DNA of 64,000 nt from Clostridiales bacterium DTU070 (GTDB lineage Bacteria; Bacillota; Clostridia; DSM-8532): assembly GCA_001513105.1 (NCBI GenBank), contig LFSH01000062.1, forward strand, positions 33,711 to 97,710, given 5' to 3'. The notes beneath the pieces are model-generated. The model saw only the letters and a program-made list of their open reading frames with translations, made no database searches and was not told where the DNA came from. Both the position numbers and the translations under genes were made by a program. Shown here piece after piece: positions 61,259 to 64,000 of this stretch (positions within the stretch are counted from its first letter, which is position 1; each line of letters opens with the position of its first letter).

Positions 61259-62311
61259 TTGCTGTATCCACTGAAATTTAAACCAGTATTTAAGGATTAC
61301 ATCTGGGGGGGCAGGAACCTGTCAAGGTTCGGGAAAAACCTTCCTGACGGAATTGTTGCGGAAAGCTGGGAATTGGCCTGCCACCCTGACGGAATGAGTA
61401 TTGTTGAAAACGGGGCTTTTAAAGGGAGAAAACTTAAATCCCTCCTCGAACAGTTCGGTGACAGGATCATAGGGGATTCGGCAGGGAATAATACGGACTT
61501 TCCAATAATGATAAAACTTATTGACGCCAATGATAAACTGTCGGTCCAGGTTCATCCCGATGATGAATACGCACGGGCCCATGAAGGTGACAACGGCAAG
61601 AATGAAATGTGGTACATTCTTGACGCTAAACCCGGCGCAAAGCTCATATACGGGCTGAAACCCGGTGTTGACAGGGCCCAGTTCGAGGCTGCAGTAAAGG
61701 AAAACAGGCTTGAAGACTGCCTTAATTACATAAATGTGAAGCCGGGAGATTTCATTAATATACCTGCAGGTCTCATTCATGCCATATGCGATGGGATTGT
61801 ACTGGCTGAAATCCAGCAGAATTCAAACGTTACATACAGGGTTTACGACTATAACAGGAAAGGGCCGGACGGAAAATCAAGGCCGCTGCACATAGAAAAG
61901 GCTATGCAGATAATAGATTTTAATGCCGGGGATATGAAATACCGCTATGACGGGCTGGAATATGAAAAAAACGAAAATGCTTCTTTAAGAGTTATAGTGG
62001 CGAATGAATATTTCTGTGTTGAACATTATACAGTAACGGGCAAAATAACACAGAACACCGGGTTAAGGCAGTTCCATGCATACGTGTGCATTGGCGGTGA
62101 AGGGGAAATATACTGCGATAACGGCAGCGTAGAGCTAAAAACCGGTGAAACTGTTTTAATACCTTCCTGCATCGGCGAATATGAAATAAAGGGGGAATTA
62201 ACACTGCTGAAGACCTATGTGCCCGATCTTGACGCAGATGTATACCGAAAGCTCATGGATATGGGATACACAAAAAAGAGAATAACTGAAAAAATAGCCG
62301 GACTTGGCTGA
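61259..62311 (+). CDS. manA: mannose-6-phosphate isomerase, class I
   Basis: FKPVFKDYIWGGRNL, VQVHPDDEYA, KNEMWYIL, INIPAGLIHAI. Confidence 0.93.
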   Translation: MLYPLKFKPVFKDYIWGGRNLSRFGKNLPDGIVAESWELACHPDGMSIVENGAFKGRKLKSLLEQFGDRIIGDSAGNNTDFPIMIKLIDANDKLSVQVHPDDEYARAHEGDNGKNEMWYILDAKPGAKLIYGLKPGVDRAQFEAAVKENRLEDCLNYINVKPGDFINIPAGLIHAICDGIVLAEIQQNSNVTYRVYDYNRKGPDGKSRPLHIEKAMQIIDFNAGDMKYRYDGLEYEKNENASLRVIVANEYFCVEHYTVTGKITQNTGLRQFHAYVCIGGEGEIYCDNGSVELKTGETVLIPSCIGEYEIKGELTLLKTYVPDLDADVYRKLMDMGYTKKRITEKIAGLG

Positions 62312-62443
62312 ATGGCTCCTAATAATTAGCAGATACGGCAGCCCGGAACCATTGAAAGAAAAGGGTGATTCATGATATAATACCTTTTATTGCAGCGATT
62401 TTTAAGCAGTTTCACTATTAGATTTTTTCAGAGGTGTTTTACT

Positions 62444-62650
62444 ATGGAATCACAATTAATACTCACTGTTAACGGTATGACAGAAAATTGTGCGGAGGTG
62501 CTGACACAGGCATTGACAAGAATCAATGGCGTGGAAAAGGTTATTGTAAATGTTGAGAATAGTAAAATATACATTGAGTATGATGATGAAAAGATTGGGG
62601 AACAGTTAATCAGAGAAACTATTGAAGACGAAGGCTATGAAGTAAAATAG
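62444..62650 (+). CDS. heavy-metal-associated (HMA/CopZ-like) domain protein lacking the canonical CxxC
   Basis: ILTVNGMTENCAEVLTQALTRINGVEKVIVNVENSKIYIEYDDEKIGEQLIRETIEDEGYEV. Confidence 0.75.
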   Translation: MESQLILTVNGMTENCAEVLTQALTRINGVEKVIVNVENSKIYIEYDDEKIGEQLIRETIEDEGYEVK

Positions 62651-62661
62651 CCTTCATTTTT
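62630..62661 (+). terminator. terminator overlapping the end of the HMA gene
   Basis: GAAGGCTAT-GAAGTAAA-ATAGCCTTC-ATTTTTG; stop codon TAG lies in the 3' arm. Confidence 0.7.
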
Positions 62662-62850
62662 GAATTGCAGGTTTACGGTATTGTACTGAAGACAAATAAG
62701 GAATCTTTTTGCCTTGAGAAAACGCGTATATATCAGCAAAGAAATATGTTTTTCCATTAAATCCTGTAATATTTTCAAAAATAACTGAAATACATATATC
62801 AAAACGCAAAATGATATAAGATAATACATATGTGACAAAAAGATAAGAAA

Positions 62851-62917
62851 AAAGGAAAGACCTCTGATATAATGTTTATTACCACAAAAAAACAAGAATT
62901 GGAGGTATCTTTCCTTT
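62851..62917 (+). promoter_or_regulatory. IS leader inverted repeat spanning extended -10 promoter and transposase RBS
   Basis: AAAGGAAAGACCTC (62851-62864) pairs with GAGGTATCTTTCCTTT (62902-62917); TGATATAAT extended -10 at 62865-62873 lies between the arms. Confidence 0.7.
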
Positions 62918-63854
62918 GAAAACAATTATAACAGAAGAAATGAGATTTCGTCAAAGAGTAGTTGAGTATGCAATAAAATATGATAATAATGCGAAGGCAG
63001 CAAGGCGGTATCATACTAGCCGTCAACAGGTATGGCGTTGGAGAAAAAAATATGATGGCACAGTACAATCATTGGCTAATAAAAGCAGGAGACCCCATTC
63101 ACACCCAAAGCAACATACACAGGAAGAACTGGACTTAATTAAGCATAAATATCGATATCATGGGCATGAAGGCCTGGCGCAAGTATATCGGAATCTTATA
63201 GATTCAGGGTATAAAAGAACGTATGATTCAATGTGTAGACAAATAAAGAAAATGAAGTTAAACGAAGCAAAAAAGCAGAGAAGTTATCCAAAGACCAGGT
63301 ATCAGAGGGCTACGGCTACCTATCCGGGGGAAAGAGTACAAATAGACGTGAAATATGTTCCGAATGAATGTATTGGATTTACAAGTAACCACAGCAGGTA
63401 TTATCAAATAACAGCAATAGATGAGTATTCAAGGAAGAGATATATGGAGATAGTAGAGGAAAACAGTACATATACAACATCAAATTTTTTAATGAGATTA
63501 GAGGAGAAGCTGGGATTTAAGGTAAACTTAGTACAAACAGATAATGGTTTAGAATTTGTAAATGATCCGGAGCAAACGAAGAAGAAATCAAGGTTTGAGA
63601 AATTCTTAGAGAAGATGAAAATAGAACATAAAAGAATACGACCATATTCACCTTGGCAAAACGGAATAGTAGAGCGCAGTCACAGGATAGATAATGAGTT
63701 ATTTTATAGCAGAAGGCGTTTTAGTAGCTACGAGCAGATGCAAAAAGCATTTAAGAGATATGTAAACAGATATAATAACATAGCGAGAAAAATACTAAAT
63801 TTTAAGACACCGAATGAGCTGGTAGAACATTATTTCTCTGAAAATGCTGTTTAG
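62916..63854 (+). CDS. IS481-like transposase (helix-turn-helix, rve/DDE integrase core)
   Basis: RQQVWRWRKKYDGTVQSLANKSRRPHSHP; PGERVQIDVKYVP, QTDNGLEFVND, PYSPWQNGIVERSHRIDNE. Confidence 0.92.
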   Translation: MKTIITEEMRFRQRVVEYAIKYDNNAKAARRYHTSRQQVWRWRKKYDGTVQSLANKSRRPHSHPKQHTQEELDLIKHKYRYHGHEGLAQVYRNLIDSGYKRTYDSMCRQIKKMKLNEAKKQRSYPKTRYQRATATYPGERVQIDVKYVPNECIGFTSNHSRYYQITAIDEYSRKRYMEIVEENSTYTTSNFLMRLEEKLGFKVNLVQTDNGLEFVNDPEQTKKKSRFEKFLEKMKIEHKRIRPYSPWQNGIVERSHRIDNELFYSRRRFSSYEQMQKAFKRYVNRYNNIARKILNFKTPNELVEHYFSENAV

Positions 63855-63956
63855 TATGGTATCGCAAATAATTATTTAATCAAGGATCGCTCCGCTTTCC
63901 TCCTTGACAAAATAATTATTTGCAATTAAGGGCAGTTACAGCATTGTTCAGAGAAA
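63833..63956. repeat. long nested inverted repeat at the transposase 3' end
   Basis: Outer arms TTTCTCTGAAAATGCTGT / ACAGCATTGTTCAGAGAAA; inner arms GCAAATAATTATTT / AAATAATTATTTGC plus TCAAGGA/TCCTTGA. Confidence 0.85.
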
Positions 63957-64000
63957 ATTTTTCAGAGGTTGTGTCACATATGTTTGACTTCTCTAGAAGA

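Larger units (their letters stand above)
62831..63978 (+). mobile_element. IS481-like insertion sequence
   Basis: Transposase with DDE core bounded by ACATATGTGACA (62826-62837) and its inverse TGTCACATATGT (63972-63983); exact ends uncertain. Confidence 0.8.

Noticed and set aside
1-64000. Search for CRISPR arrays, prophage modules, toxin-antitoxin or defence islands
   Set aside because: No regularly spaced repeats, phage structural genes or known defence proteins seen; the only mobile element is the IS at the right edge

Overview
64-kb chromosomal window from a low/medium-GC spore-forming clostridial (Firmicutes) genome; the taxon is inferred from gene content only. Most of it is ordinary housekeeping DNA: guaB 3' end, tepA-ylzJ, serA, rimO-pgsA, a fapR-plsX-fabH-fabD-fabG-acpP-fabF-rnc fatty-acid cluster, pantothenate uptake/kinase, rsmI, abrB, spmAB, an OmpR-type two-component pair, a SleB hydrolase, htrA, purL, VanW/amidase proteins, asd-dapA-dapB, ylxM-ffh-rpsP-khpA, trxA, mtaD, rqcH, cvpA, a run of secreted/SLH/CtpA proteins, pfkB, manA, and an IS481-like element at the right edge. 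RNA elements readable from sequence: a tandem glycine riboswitch with terminator before serA, a c-di-AMP (ydaO-type) riboswitch before a LysM-SleB hydrolase, a lysine riboswitch plus terminator before asd-dapA-dapB, and tRNA-Leu(GAG). Points most worth a second look: a stand-alone 30-aa hydrophobic peptide gene with its own promoter and UUCG terminator (52.5-52.75 kb); an IS leader hairpin that would hide the transposase RBS only in read-through RNA; a scar joining a truncated YesM-type kinase head-to-head with a 5'-truncated GH105 gene (37.8 kb); glycine-riboswitch control of serA; a repeated operator-like dyad upstream of an orphan fumarase alpha gene; and an uncharacterised pair of small proteins behind a sigma-K-like promoter (32.3-33.2 kb). 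I saw no CRISPR array, prophage or recognisable defence island.
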